DNA of 64,000 nt from the NCBI GenBank assembly GCA_963665265.2, contig OY762224.2:2356001-2420000 (forward strand), given 5' to 3'. Under the pieces are notes generated by a model, which was not told the origin of the DNA, made no database searches, and was given only the letters and a program-made list of their open reading frames with translations. Positions 7,518-16,550 of this stretch are shown here, one piece after another. A program made the translations under genes and the position numbers. Every line of letters starts with the position of its first letter. The first letter of the stretch is position 1. The stretch comes from CAXXHQ01 sp963665265. GTDB lineage: Bacteria; Planctomycetota; Planctomycetia; Pirellulales; Thermoguttaceae.

Positions 7518-9080
7518 ATGAACACGCTAAACGAAATTAATCAAAAAATCGGCAAGTACAGATGGACCATCTGCTCGCTGCTTTTCTTCGCCACGACCAT
7601 CAACTATCTAGACCGCCAGGTCCTTAGTCTTTTAAAAGACCGGCTGGAGGTCGAGTTTAACTGGACCGACACGGACTATGCGAACATCGTTATGGTGTTC
7701 CAACTGGTTTACGCCGTCTCGATGCTTTTTGCAGGACGTATTATCGACTGGCTTGGCACGAAGTCGGGCTTCGCGTGGTCGCTGATCGTCTGGTCTATCG
7801 GCGCTATTTTTCATGCCTTCGCTCGAGGAACCGGCGGATTCATGTTCGCCCGCGCCGTTCTCGGTTTCGGCGAGGCGGGCAACTTTCCGGCGGCGATCAA
7901 AACGACCGCCGAGTGGTTTCCCAAGAAGGAGCGCGCTTTAGCGACCGGTATTTTTAACTCGGGCGCCAACGTCGGCGCGATATTAGCTCCTATCACCGTT
8001 CCCTGGCTTGCAAAACACTGGGGCTGGCAGGCCGCGTTCGTCATCGTCGGCGCGATCGGTTTTCTCTGGCTGATCTTTTGGTTTTGGTTTTACGAACTTC
8101 CGTCGAAGCAAAAGCGGCTTGGCAAGGCCGAGTTTGACCATATTCACAGCGACAAAGACGATCAACCTGCGCCGACTGCCGACGGTCCGAAGCTTCCTTG
8201 GTTTGAAGAATGGAGCCGATTGCTCGGTTACCGACAGACTTGGGCGTTCGCTTTTGGCAAGTTTATGACCGACGGCGTATGGTGGTTCTTCCTCTTTTGG
8301 CTTCCGGCCTTTTTGAAGGCGCAATACCATATGACGGGAACCGACGTCGCCGTTCCGTTGGCCGTTCTATACTCGATGACCTGCGTCGGCAGCGTTTGCG
8401 GAGGTTGGTTTCCGATGTATTTCATCAATAAAGGGTATGATCCGTACGCCGGTCGCATGCGAGCGATGTTTATCATCGCGCTTTTCCCGGTGGTCGTCCT
8501 CCTCGCGCAACCGTTGGGGCACCTTAGCGTTTTCGGTTCTTACAGTTATTGGATTCCGGTTCTCTTGATTGGCGTCGGAGCGTCGGCGCATCAAGCGTGG
8601 TCGGCGAACATTTTCACGACGGTTTCCGACATGTTCCCTAAAAAATCGGTGGCGTCGGTCACGGGGATCGGCGGAATGTGCGGGGGCATCGGCGGCATTT
8701 TCGTCAACAAAATTGGCGGTTGGCTCTTCGACGCTTTTCGGTCGGCCGGCATAGCGAAAACCTGGGCCGAGGCCAAAGCCGTCGACTTGGGGGGATATCT
8801 CGACCAAATCTTGGCCATGAATTTGACGAACAAGCACGGCACTCCGATCGATCTGAACCGAGCCGAATTAGGCGGTCTTCCGGAACAAGTGACCTCGCAA
8901 ATTCAATCGATCAATCCCCAAGCTTTCGCCCAGCTTAAGCAAATGCAGTTGACGATCGTGCAAGGCGAAATGAAAAACGCCTACGTCTTCATGTTCGCCT
9001 TTTGCGCGCTGGCCTACGTCATCGCCTGGTTGGTGATGAAGTTCTTGGTGCCCAAGTACAAAAAAATTGAGAACCTTTGA
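7518..9080 (+). CDS. exuT: MFS hexuronate/galacturonate transporter (ExuT-like)
   Basis: The 520-residue protein has the layout of the anion:cation symporter branch of the major facilitator superfamily. Near the N-terminus it has the signature TINYLDRQVLSLL, then about 12 hydrophobic segments, and GRIIDWLGTKSG (the loop 2-3 motif) near residue 75. A charged central loop lies around residues 200-240. Between the last two helices is a hydrophilic insert of about 70 residues (roughly 405-475), a feature I associate with ExuT-like proteins of Bacteroidota and Planctomycetota. It is expected to import galacturonate or unsaturated uronides across the inner membrane. It is first in a same-strand series with two GH105-type hydrolases, KduI and KduD, which fits this substrate. 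Confidence 0.85.
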   Translation: MNTLNEINQKIGKYRWTICSLLFFATTINYLDRQVLSLLKDRLEVEFNWTDTDYANIVMVFQLVYAVSMLFAGRIIDWLGTKSGFAWSLIVWSIGAIFHAFARGTGGFMFARAVLGFGEAGNFPAAIKTTAEWFPKKERALATGIFNSGANVGAILAPITVPWLAKHWGWQAAFVIVGAIGFLWLIFWFWFYELPSKQKRLGKAEFDHIHSDKDDQPAPTADGPKLPWFEEWSRLLGYRQTWAFAFGKFMTDGVWWFFLFWLPAFLKAQYHMTGTDVAVPLAVLYSMTCVGSVCGGWFPMYFINKGYDPYAGRMRAMFIIALFPVVVLLAQPLGHLSVFGSYSYWIPVLLIGVGASAHQAWSANIFTTVSDMFPKKSVASVTGIGGMCGGIGGIFVNKIGGWLFDAFRSAGIAKTWAEAKAVDLGGYLDQILAMNLTNKHGTPIDLNRAELGGLPEQVTSQIQSINPQAFAQLKQMQLTIVQGEMKNAYVFMFAFCALAYVIAWLVMKFLVPKYKKIENL

Positions 9081-9109
9081 TTCAATTTGATTCAAAAAGG
9101 ACATTAAAT

Positions 9110-11335
9110 ATGAAATGCAACGTGAAGATTCTGCCGGTCGTATTACTGGGCGTTTTGGCGGCGCCGCTGACGTTGAACGCGGCCGAGGCGGCGAAAGAAG
9201 CGACTCCGACAAAAGAGGCCACGCTGGCGATTATGCAAAAAGTCGCCCATTGGCAACTGGTCAATCCTTCGAAACATCCGCTGACCGATTGGACTTCCGG
9301 CGCAATGTACGCCGGCATGACGGCGCTCGGCGATCTTTCAGCCGATTCCCGTTATCGCGACTCAATGCTGGCCACCGGTCGAATGGCGCAGTGGAAGCTC
9401 GGAAAAATGGTTTATCATGCCGACGATTATTGCGTCGGTCAGATGTACTGCGAAATGTACTCGCTCTATCGCGATCCGGCCATGCTCGCCCCGTTGCGTG
9501 AACGTTTCGATTATATCCTCGCCAATCCGTCAAAAGGAAAGGTCGATGAAACGATCAAAGATAAAGACATTCCCGCCGGCATAATGCGTTGGTGGTGGTG
9601 CGATTCGCTGTTCATGGGCCCTCCGGCCTGGGCGAAGCTCTACTCCGTCACCGGCGAGAAAAAGTATCTCGATTTCATGCTTCAAGAATGGCAGGCGACT
9701 TCCGATTTCCTCTACGACAAAGAGGAACATCTGTACTTTCGCGACAAGACGTATTTTGACAAGAAAGAAACCAACGGCAAGAAAATCTTTTGGAGCCGAG
9801 GCGACGGTTGGGTGATGGGCGGACTCGTGCGAGTTCTGCAAGTTCTCCCTTCCGACCATCCGGAACGAAAGAAATTCGTCGAACAGTTCCAACAAATGGC
9901 TGAGCGATTAAGCGGCCTTCAACAGGAAGACGGCCTGTGGCGCTCCAGCCTTTTGGATCCGGCTAGCTATCCGAATCCCGAGACGAGCGGCTCCGGCTTC
10001 TTCTGTTACGCGATGGCCTGGGGCGTCAATCAAGGACTCCTCGACCGCGCCAAGTTCGAGCCGGTCATTCAAAAGGCCTGGGCAGGCTTGGTTCGCTACG
10101 TTCAAGACGACGGAAAACTCACGCATGTGCAGCCGATCGGCGCCGATCCGAAAAAATTCAGCCCGCATCTTACGGAAAATTACGGCGTAGGGGCGTTTCT
10201 CCTCGCCGGGAGCGAAATCTACCGGATGCAGTTGTTGCAAGATACGCCGCATACGGCAATTAGCGTCTCGAGCGATTACGACGGCTTCCGTCCGCAACAA
10301 ACCGTCGAGATTTCGCTAGCCGATATCAAGGCGAAGCTTCCGAAAGCGACCGCCGAGAACGTCGCCGTCATGGAAAGCGACGCGGCGCGCTGGATCACTT
10401 CGCAGCTTGTCGACGAGAACGGCGACGGGCAGCCGGACAAGTTGATTTTCCAGACCGACTTCCTACCCAAGCAAAAGAAAACCTTCACGGTTTTCGTTGG
10501 AGTGGACCGTTCAAAGCTTCCCGAACCGACCCTAAAAACCTTCGCTCGATATGTGCCGGAACGATTGGACGATTTCGCCTGGGAAAACGACCGCATCGCA
10601 CATCGCATGTACGGCCCCGCTTTGCAAAAACAAGACGGCGACAAGACCGGCAGCGGCATCGACGTATGGTGCAAGCATGTGCGCGAACCGATCATCAATA
10701 CGATGTACGCCCGGGGAGACTATCACAATGACGACGGTTCGTCGGCCGACAATTATCGCGCCGGACCGAATCGCGGTTGCGGCGGCTCGGCACCTTGGGC
10801 CGACGAAAAATTCCAGCCTTCGCGTTGCTACAAAACGTGGAAGCTCGTTGCTTCGGGCCCGATTCGCGCCATCTTTGAATTGTCGTACGATCCATGGACC
10901 GTCAAAGGCCGTCAGATTTCCGAGGTAAAACGCATATCGCTCGATCTAGGCTCGAATCTCACTCGTTTTGAATGTCGTTACGACGCCGGCGATCAACCGC
11001 TCGCCGTGGCGGCCGGTTTGGTCATCCACTCCGACGAGAGCGTTATCGCCCACGAAGACAATTGGATCGGCATGTGGGAAAAATTCACCGAAGGGGACGG
11101 CCCCGGTTTCATCCCCGTCGGCCTGGTTTGGCCCGCTTCGAGCGGCGGTCAGTATAAAAAGGCCGATGGCCACGCTTTGGCGACGTTCGAGTTGAAACCG
11201 CACGAGCCGTTCGTTTATTACGCCGGCGCCGGCTGGAGCAAGGGATTGGATTTCAAGGACAAAGAATCCTGGAACGCCTATCTAAAAGATTTTGCCGCCA
11301 AGCTGAAATCGCCGCTCAAGGTCGAAGTTCAGTAG
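9110..11335 (+). CDS. Secreted GH105 unsaturated uronyl hydrolase fused to DUF4861
   Basis: Start chosen at ATG 9110 with AAAAGG upstream; an earlier in-frame codon at 9077 overlaps the transporter gene. The 741-residue protein has a signal peptide (VVLLGVLAAPLTLNAAEA). A GH105-type (alpha/alpha)6 barrel follows at about residues 30-375. It has RWWWCDSLFMGPP with a likely catalytic Asp at residue 165, and FWSRGDGWVMGGL further on. Residues about 385-741 are a DUF4861 domain, including the hallmark WENDRIAHRMYGP. GH105 enzymes remove the unsaturated uronic acid left at oligosaccharide ends by pectin or rhamnogalacturonan lyases. The role of DUF4861 is not known; its place here suggests pectin side-chain or uronide handling. 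The next gene encodes the same DUF4861 domain alone. The protein probably acts in the periplasm or outside the cell. Confidence 0.85.
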   Translation: MKCNVKILPVVLLGVLAAPLTLNAAEAAKEATPTKEATLAIMQKVAHWQLVNPSKHPLTDWTSGAMYAGMTALGDLSADSRYRDSMLATGRMAQWKLGKMVYHADDYCVGQMYCEMYSLYRDPAMLAPLRERFDYILANPSKGKVDETIKDKDIPAGIMRWWWCDSLFMGPPAWAKLYSVTGEKKYLDFMLQEWQATSDFLYDKEEHLYFRDKTYFDKKETNGKKIFWSRGDGWVMGGLVRVLQVLPSDHPERKKFVEQFQQMAERLSGLQQEDGLWRSSLLDPASYPNPETSGSGFFCYAMAWGVNQGLLDRAKFEPVIQKAWAGLVRYVQDDGKLTHVQPIGADPKKFSPHLTENYGVGAFLLAGSEIYRMQLLQDTPHTAISVSSDYDGFRPQQTVEISLADIKAKLPKATAENVAVMESDAARWITSQLVDENGDGQPDKLIFQTDFLPKQKKTFTVFVGVDRSKLPEPTLKTFARYVPERLDDFAWENDRIAHRMYGPALQKQDGDKTGSGIDVWCKHVREPIINTMYARGDYHNDDGSSADNYRAGPNRGCGGSAPWADEKFQPSRCYKTWKLVASGPIRAIFELSYDPWTVKGRQISEVKRISLDLGSNLTRFECRYDAGDQPLAVAAGLVIHSDESVIAHEDNWIGMWEKFTEGDGPGFIPVGLVWPASSGGQYKKADGHALATFELKPHEPFVYYAGAGWSKGLDFKDKESWNAYLKDFAAKLKSPLKVEVQ

Positions 11336-11415
11336 CGTTCGCTCGCTTCGTTTTTCGTCGACCGCGGTTTGATAATTAGAGATAGCGATTGATCGCGTGA
11401 AGGAGACATATCATC

Positions 11416-12570
11416 GTGAAGACGAATGTGTTGGCGATTGCGTTGCTTGCCGCCATGGCCTCTTCGTGCTTGGCTGCGGGCGGTCCAGTGTTCGTGACGG
11501 CGGTGAATAAGTTGTCTTTTTCACGTCCCAGCCAGACCATCGAGCTGTCGGCCAAAGATCTAGCGCCGTTGGGCGAGAAAGATTTCGCCCGAATCCACGT
11601 CAAAGACGCCTCGGGAAAAGAATTACTTTGCCAGGCAATTGACTCGGACGGCGATTTCACTCCCGATCAAGTAATCTTCCAAGCCGATTTCAACGCCGGT
11701 GAGAAGAAAACGTTCACCGCTTTCGTCGGCGACAAGCAAACGTACGCGAAAGAACAATTCAAAGCCTACGGGCGATTTGTTCGAGAGCGGTTCGACGATT
11801 TCTGCTGGGAGAACGACCGCATTGCGCATCGAATGTACGGAAAAGCGCTTGAAACTTGGGTCCGCGAGCCGTTGACGAGTAGCACGGTTGACGTGTGGTC
11901 GAAACGCACGCCCCGCATGGTCGTCAACGATTGGTACATGACCGACAACTACCACGCCGACGCCGGCGACGGCGCGGATTTCTACTCCGCGGGACAGAGC
12001 CGAGGATGCGGCGGCGACGGACTTTGGGCCGCTGATCGACTCTGGGTTTCCAAGAACTTCGTGAATTCCCGAGTTTTGGCGAACGGGCCGATTCGAGTGA
12101 TATTCGAATTGACCTACGAACCGTTCGACGTCAACGGCACGCAGGTTTCCGAAGTCAAACGGATATCCCTCGACGCCGGCCAGAACCTCGATCACTTCCT
12201 TAGCGCCTATAAACCGAACAAGCCCGAGGATTTGACCGTGGGCGTCGGGATAAAAAAAGTGAAAGGTGAGCGCAAAGAGCTTAACGCAGAACGCGGTTGT
12301 TTGATCAAGCAGGAGCCGATGGAGAAGAAGGCCGGCAACCAGGGCTTGGCCGTCATCGTCAACCCCAAGCAGTTCGTCAAGCAGACCGAAGATAAATTGA
12401 ATCTGTTGATGTTGGTTCGCGCGTCGCAAGATAATACTGCCTCGTACTGGGCCGGTTTTTACTGGGACAAATCCGGCCAATTCGCGGATGAACAGGCCTG
12501 GAAGACCTATGTGGATCAATTCGCCCAGGGCCTTCTTTCGCCGATCGAGGTCAGCGTTTCCGTTCAATAA
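11416..12570 (+). CDS. Stand-alone DUF4861 secreted protein
   Basis: The 384-residue protein starts at a GTG (11416) with AGGAG about 11 bases upstream and has a signal peptide (VLAIALLAAMASSCLAAGG). The rest is one DUF4861 domain: SRPSQTIELSAKDL at the beginning, the hallmark DDFCWENDRIAHRMYGKAL in the middle, then SRGCGGDGLWAADRLWVSKNF. It is clearly a paralogue of the C-terminal half of the preceding GH105 fusion protein, so this cluster holds two DUF4861 copies in tandem. The enzymatic or binding role of the family is not known to me. Position within the cluster argues for a role in pectin breakdown. Confidence 0.8.
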   Translation: MKTNVLAIALLAAMASSCLAAGGPVFVTAVNKLSFSRPSQTIELSAKDLAPLGEKDFARIHVKDASGKELLCQAIDSDGDFTPDQVIFQADFNAGEKKTFTAFVGDKQTYAKEQFKAYGRFVRERFDDFCWENDRIAHRMYGKALETWVREPLTSSTVDVWSKRTPRMVVNDWYMTDNYHADAGDGADFYSAGQSRGCGGDGLWAADRLWVSKNFVNSRVLANGPIRVIFELTYEPFDVNGTQVSEVKRISLDAGQNLDHFLSAYKPNKPEDLTVGVGIKKVKGERKELNAERGCLIKQEPMEKKAGNQGLAVIVNPKQFVKQTEDKLNLLMLVRASQDNTASYWAGFYWDKSGQFADEQAWKTYVDQFAQGLLSPIEVSVSVQ

Positions 12571-12590
12571 ATTATTGAAAGCATTTTTTT
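12563..12590 (+). repeat. AT-rich perfect inverted repeat over the DUF4861 stop codon, followed by T tract
   Basis: TTCAATAA (12563-12570), one A, TTATTGAA (12572-12579) form a perfect 8-1-8 palindrome. The TAA stop codon lies inside the first arm. A run of seven T follows at 12584-12590. It may be a weak internal terminator or an mRNA stability element between two cluster genes. Confidence 0.45.
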
Positions 12591-12602
12591 AGTAAAGGCT
12601 GA

Positions 12603-13712
12603 ATGATGCGTAGTTTCGCCAAAGCGTTCGTATTGCATGCGACGGGAATCCTTATCCTGGTCGGCGCGTCTCAATGCATGGCGGTGCAACCCGAGGAATT
12701 CAGCAATTGGCCTGAAGGCGCATCGCCCGCGGAGATCGGCAAACGAGTGGCCGAAAATTTCGTCGCTCGTAAGTTTGATTTCGAGACGAATCCTAAACGG
12801 AAATACGTCATTTATCCTGAGGTCTGCGCGTGGTACGGCTCGCTGACCGTCGCGAAGCTGCTCAAAGATCAAGACCTAACGGAGCGCTTGATTAAAAAAT
12901 TCGATCCGCTGCTGACGCTGGAAGGGGCAAAACGCATTTCGCCTGACGCCCACGTCGATTACCGTATCTTCGGAGCCGTCCCGCTGGAGATCTATCTACA
13001 GACGAAAGACAAGCGATATCTAGATATTGGACGGAGCTTGGCCGACAAGCAATGGGATAATCCGACGGACGACGGGATAACTCGTGAAGCCCGATATTGG
13101 ATTGACGATATGTACATGCTCCCGCTCGTGCAGGTTCAGGCTTTTCGCGCCACGAACGACGCGAAATACTTGGACCGCGCGGCGTTGACGATGGTCGCCT
13201 ATCTCGAAAAACTGCAACAACCCAACGGCCTGTTCCATCACGGTCCTGACTCGCCTTTCTTTTGGGGGCGAGGCAATGGCTGGATAGCGGCGGGCATGGC
13301 CGAGTTGTTAACCTCGCTCCCCGAGAATCATCCCAAACGGGCTCGGATTATGGAGGGATATAAAAAGATGATGGCGGCCTTGGTCGAAGCCCAGGGGACT
13401 GACGGAATGTGGCGGCAGTTGATCGACAAGCCCGATTTCTGGCCCGAGACCTCGGGGACGGGCATGTTCGCCTTCGCCATGGTCACCGGCGTGAAAAACG
13501 GCTGGCTCGACGCTAAAGTTTATGCCCCCGCCGCGCGTAAGGCTTGGCTCGGCTTAGTCAAACACATCGATAAGGACGCCAAGGTCCGGGAAGTCTGTGC
13601 GGGGACCAACAAAGGCGATAGTCTCGAATACTATCGCAATCGTGATCGTCGAGTCGGAGACCTGCACGGTCAGGCGCCCGTTTTGTGGACCGCCTCGGCC
13701 TTCTTGCGATAA
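12603..13712 (+). CDS. GH105 rhamnogalacturonyl/unsaturated glucuronyl hydrolase
   Basis: This is a 369-residue protein with a signal peptide (FVLHATGILILVGASQCMA). A GH88/GH105-type barrel follows. The pattern RYWIDDMYMLPLVQ carries the likely catalytic Asp, and FWGRGNGWIAAGMAELL and PETSGTGMFAFAM are family hallmarks. Its size matches the usual single-domain GH105 of about 350-380 residues. It would cleave unsaturated galacturonyl-rhamnose or related disaccharides after lyase action. Two tandem ATG codons at 12603 and 12606 follow AAAGG; the second has the better spacing. Similarity to the N-terminal part of the 9110 gene is at fold and motif level only, so the two may differ in substrate. 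Confidence 0.85.
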   Translation: MMRSFAKAFVLHATGILILVGASQCMAVQPEEFSNWPEGASPAEIGKRVAENFVARKFDFETNPKRKYVIYPEVCAWYGSLTVAKLLKDQDLTERLIKKFDPLLTLEGAKRISPDAHVDYRIFGAVPLEIYLQTKDKRYLDIGRSLADKQWDNPTDDGITREARYWIDDMYMLPLVQVQAFRATNDAKYLDRAALTMVAYLEKLQQPNGLFHHGPDSPFFWGRGNGWIAAGMAELLTSLPENHPKRARIMEGYKKMMAALVEAQGTDGMWRQLIDKPDFWPETSGTGMFAFAMVTGVKNGWLDAKVYAPAARKAWLGLVKHIDKDAKVREVCAGTNKGDSLEYYRNRDRRVGDLHGQAPVLWTASAFLR

Positions 13713-13783
13713 GTAATTGCTTTTTCGCTTCGTATTTGCCGGTTTTCGACGAAAACTGCCGCTCTAGCGGTATCTCTAAGCGT

Positions 13784-13811
13784 TTGCCGACGAGAATTTT
13801 TTTGATAAAAT
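13784..13811 (+). promoter_or_regulatory. Possible internal promoter before kduI
   Basis: TTGCCG (13784-13789) and TAAAAT (13806-13811) are separated by 16 bases in the 164-base gap before kduI. The gap is the longest within the cluster, so a separate promoter for kduI-kduD is plausible. The match is moderate only. Confidence 0.35.
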
Positions 13812-13876
13812 ACGGTATTGCACATTTGATTTTGCGATGTTGCATTGCGTTTTGTTCAGAATCATAGAAGGCGAAT

Positions 13877-14707
13877 ATGAAGACAATTCAAACTGCCGAC
13901 CGGGATGCGTACCGGCGAATGACGACCGATGAGCTTCGTCAGAAATTTCTTGTGACCGATCTATTTCAGCCCGGACGAGCGGAGTTCTATTACACCAATG
14001 TGGACCGCGCGGTAGTCGGCGGCATCGTGCCGCTGGACAAACCTCTGTCGCTGGAAGGCGGCAAGGAGATGGCCTGCGAATTCTTCTGCGAGCGCCGCGA
14101 GGCCGGAGTGATAAACCTCGGCGCAGCCGGCTCGGTAACGGTCGATGGCACGACGTATAAAGTCGCCTCGCGCGAGTGCGTCTATATTGGTCGAGGCAGT
14201 CGGAGCGTTTCGTTCGCCAGCGATTCGGCCAACGAGCCCGCGATGTTCTACTTGGCGTCGTATCCGGCGCATGCCGACTATCCGACGACCCATGCGACGC
14301 TCGAACAAGCCAATCGCGTCGATCTCGGATCGCAAAAAGACGCCAACCGCCGCACGATCAATCAGTACATTCGCTTGGGCAAAATCAAAAGCTGCCAACT
14401 CGTGATGGGCTTTACCGAACTGCACGAGGGGAGCGTCTGGAACACTTTTCCGCCGCATACTCACGATCGTCGCACCGAAGTTTATTGCTACTTCGACCTG
14501 CCGAAGGACGGCGTCGTTTTCCACATGATGGGCGAACCGGACGAAACCCGGCACGTCATTATGCGAGAAAAGCAAGTCGTTCTGTCGCCCGAGTGGTCGA
14601 TTCATTCTGGCGTCGGCGCCGGCTCCTACAAGTTCGTTTGGGCCATGGGCGGCGAAAATCAAGTCTTCGAAGACATGGATAATTGCACGATCGGCGCGAT
14701 GAAGTAA
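13877..14707 (+). CDS. kduI: 5-keto-4-deoxyuronate isomerase
   Basis: The 276-residue protein matches the length and motifs of KduI (EC 5.3.1.17). This cupin enzyme interconverts 5-keto-4-deoxyuronate and 2,5-diketo-3-deoxygluconate. The zinc-binding motif PPHTHDRRTEVYCYF lies at about residues 193-207 and supplies two His and a Glu. SIHSGVGAGSYKFVWAMGGEN near residue 240 supplies the third His. SRECVYIGRG near residue 96 is another family pattern. No signal peptide, so cytoplasmic. It is followed by kduD, which uses its product. GAAGG lies about 6 bases before the start. Confidence 0.95.
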   Translation: MKTIQTADRDAYRRMTTDELRQKFLVTDLFQPGRAEFYYTNVDRAVVGGIVPLDKPLSLEGGKEMACEFFCERREAGVINLGAAGSVTVDGTTYKVASRECVYIGRGSRSVSFASDSANEPAMFYLASYPAHADYPTTHATLEQANRVDLGSQKDANRRTINQYIRLGKIKSCQLVMGFTELHEGSVWNTFPPHTHDRRTEVYCYFDLPKDGVVFHMMGEPDETRHVIMREKQVVLSPEWSIHSGVGAGSYKFVWAMGGENQVFEDMDNCTIGAMK

Positions 14708-14777
14708 TTCGTTCCGATTCAATCGACTATCCTTCAATAAATACAAGTCATTTAATTTACAGGCGAGAAGAGGAATT

Positions 14778-15545
14778 ATGAGCAGCATTCTTGATAAATT
14801 CAGATTGAACGGAAAGGTGGCCGTGGTCACCGGCGCCGCACGCGGTTTAGGACAAGGCTTGGCGCTCGGCTTGGCCGGCGCCGGAGCCGACATCGCCGCC
14901 GTCGACGTGTTGGACGCGGACGAAACGAAAAAGCAAGTCGAGGCTCTAGGCCGTCGATGCGCGACGATCAAGGCGGATCTGTCGAAGAAAGAGGCCGCTC
15001 AAACGGTCGTCGACGCCGCTGTCAAGGAGCTTGGCGGCATCGATATTCTCTTCAACAACGCCGGCATTATTCGTCGTGCGCCGTTCACTGAATTTTCGGA
15101 AAAAGATTGGGACGACGTGATGAACATCAACATCCGCGGCGTCTTTTTCCTCAGCCAAGCCGTCGTCAAGCAAATGATTTCCCAGGGACGCGGCGGCAAA
15201 ATCATCAACACCGCTTCGATGCTTAGCTTTCAGGGCGGAATTCTCGTGCCGTCGTACACTTCGTCGAAGAGCGCCGTCATGGGCTTAACTCGATTGATGG
15301 CCTGCGAATTGGCGAAACACAACATTAACACCAACGCCATCGCCCCGGGCTATATGGCCACCGACAACACGGCTCCGCTCCGCGACGATGAGGCTCGCAA
15401 CAAGGCGATTTTGGATCGCATTCCCGCCGGCCGTTGGGGCACGCCCGAAGACTTGCAAGGCATTGCCGTATTCCTCGCCTCGGCCGCCTCCGATTACATG
15501 AACGGCTATACCGTCGCCGTCGACGGCGGCTGGTTGGCTAGATAA
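14778..15545 (+). CDS. kduD: 2-dehydro-3-deoxy-D-gluconate 5-dehydrogenase
   Basis: The 255-residue protein is a classical short-chain dehydrogenase. Its NAD-binding motif is TGAARGLGQG near residues 18-27, with NNAG at about 92-95. The catalytic Ser is in NTASMLSF, and the catalytic Tyr/Lys pair is in PSYTSSKSAV. The end VDGGWLAR is typical of KduD. It follows kduI by 70 bases with a good AGAGGA site. It would reduce 2,5-diketo-3-deoxygluconate to 2-keto-3-deoxygluconate, feeding KdgK/KdgA, which are not in this window. Assignment as KduD rather than another SDR rests on the pairing with kduI and on overall similarity. Confidence 0.93.
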   Translation: MSSILDKFRLNGKVAVVTGAARGLGQGLALGLAGAGADIAAVDVLDADETKKQVEALGRRCATIKADLSKKEAAQTVVDAAVKELGGIDILFNNAGIIRRAPFTEFSEKDWDDVMNINIRGVFFLSQAVVKQMISQGRGGKIINTASMLSFQGGILVPSYTSSKSAVMGLTRLMACELAKHNINTNAIAPGYMATDNTAPLRDDEARNKAILDRIPAGRWGTPEDLQGIAVFLASAASDYMNGYTVAVDGGWLAR

Positions 15546-15577
15546 TTGTTGATGAAAATCTGAAACGATTTAGGTTT

Positions 15578-15614
15578 AAAGCGTGTTTCCCTTTTGGGGG
15601 TGCACGCTTTTTTT
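15578..15614 (+). terminator. Intrinsic terminator closing the uronate cluster
   Basis: AAAGCGTG (15578-15585) pairs with CACGCTTT (15603-15610), and T runs from 15608 to 15614. It lies 32 bases after the kduD stop and is the only strong terminator from 7.5 to 15.6 kb, which supports a single transcriptional unit or a few overlapping ones. Confidence 0.85.
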
Positions 15615-15653
15615 GCGCTTTCGGAAGGGAATAGTAAGCTAGAAAATCGGATG

Positions 15654-16112
15654 TTAAGGGAACTTGTGCTCTTTGATTGCATCGGCGGCTGATGCTGCAG
15701 AGACTACTTCAAACGTGGGGCTTTCTCTGCTAATAACCTCCAAGGTTTGGTCCTGAAAAGTAAATACCCAGTGCCGAAAAGACAAAATACTGCCTTTGAT
15801 ATGGCGCCGATGAATCGCATTCATTTTTTCAATCTCCTTGATAAGAGGAGATTGAGTAACTTCAAATACGCCATAGAATCCGAGGCCATATTTATAGAGG
15901 GGATGAGCGTTTAGGACTTCATCGTTCGGATACCCGTAGCGAAAGTGAAGGTATCTCAAGAAACGAACGATAACCCACCGTTCTTCTTCGCCGGAGACGT
16001 AACTTGCGTGATATGCGATTCTCAAATCGTCACCAACAAGAAGTAACGGCATCGGCGGAACAGTCATTTCTGGCGCATCAACAGAAATACACTTTGGAGT
16101 TGCGGAGAACAT
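15654..16112 (-). CDS. Hypothetical protein (152 aa), DUF-like
   Basis: The start at 16112 has AGGAAA 8 bases upstream. The protein is compact and without signal peptide. The pattern FLRYLHFRYGYPNDEVLNAHPLY and the later HWVFTFQDQTLEVISRE resemble a family of small bacterial proteins I have seen with the layout YFRFGYPNDE...HPLY...H-I-TFHDSTFE. I cannot name a function for it. Similar proteins are sometimes found as isolated accessory genes. The gene converges on the uronate cluster terminator and is flanked upstream by 438 gene-free bases, so it looks like a single-gene unit. Confidence 0.65.
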   Translation of the reverse strand: MFSATPKCISVDAPEMTVPPMPLLLVGDDLRIAYHASYVSGEEERWVIVRFLRYLHFRYGYPNDEVLNAHPLYKYGLGFYGVFEVTQSPLIKEIEKMNAIHRRHIKGSILSFRHWVFTFQDQTLEVISRESPTFEVVSAASAADAIKEHKFP

Positions 16113-16550
16113 TATTTATTTCCTAAAAGAATTACACTGCCGAAGTGTGATAAGAATCTACTGCATCTTCGTGGCTGAGGATGTGAGTGTCAAGCCTGAT
16201 GCATCATGCCGGGGATGGTTGAAAAAGAGCCCCTTGTGCCCGAGCCTGCGGCGGCTCGTATGAAAAACTCTCTCTCCTCCACGCTCTCCGCCCTGCTCCT
16301 AACTCCCTGTCAAAACATAAACGCTTAAATTGAGATGTTCTTTTTGATCCGAAAATCAGGTCGTAAGCTCCCGCTGACGAAAACTGCAGTCATCGCAGCT
16401 CCGCGTGAATAATTTCTCCTCTTTCGAGCGAAATAATTAGGACGGATCGGCCGCTTTGCCTGCGCATACCTGCAATTTGATGCAACGGCAGATATAATCA
16501 TTAAGACGCTTATCGATTTTTGAATAACTCTCGTTAGCCAATACCGCAAC
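16113..16550. other. Gene-free 438-base region upstream of the GH2 gene
   Basis: No supported coding frame was found. A hairpin with arms CGAGCC and GGCTCG lies near 16239-16256. A perfect TATAAT at 16493-16498 probably marks the -10 box of the GH2 promoter, but no good -35 box is visible at the right distance. Otherwise nothing was recognised. Confidence 0.5.

Noticed and set aside
11623..12567. 314-codon minus-strand frame inside the DUF4861 gene
   Set aside because: Antisense shadow of a clear DUF4861 protein.
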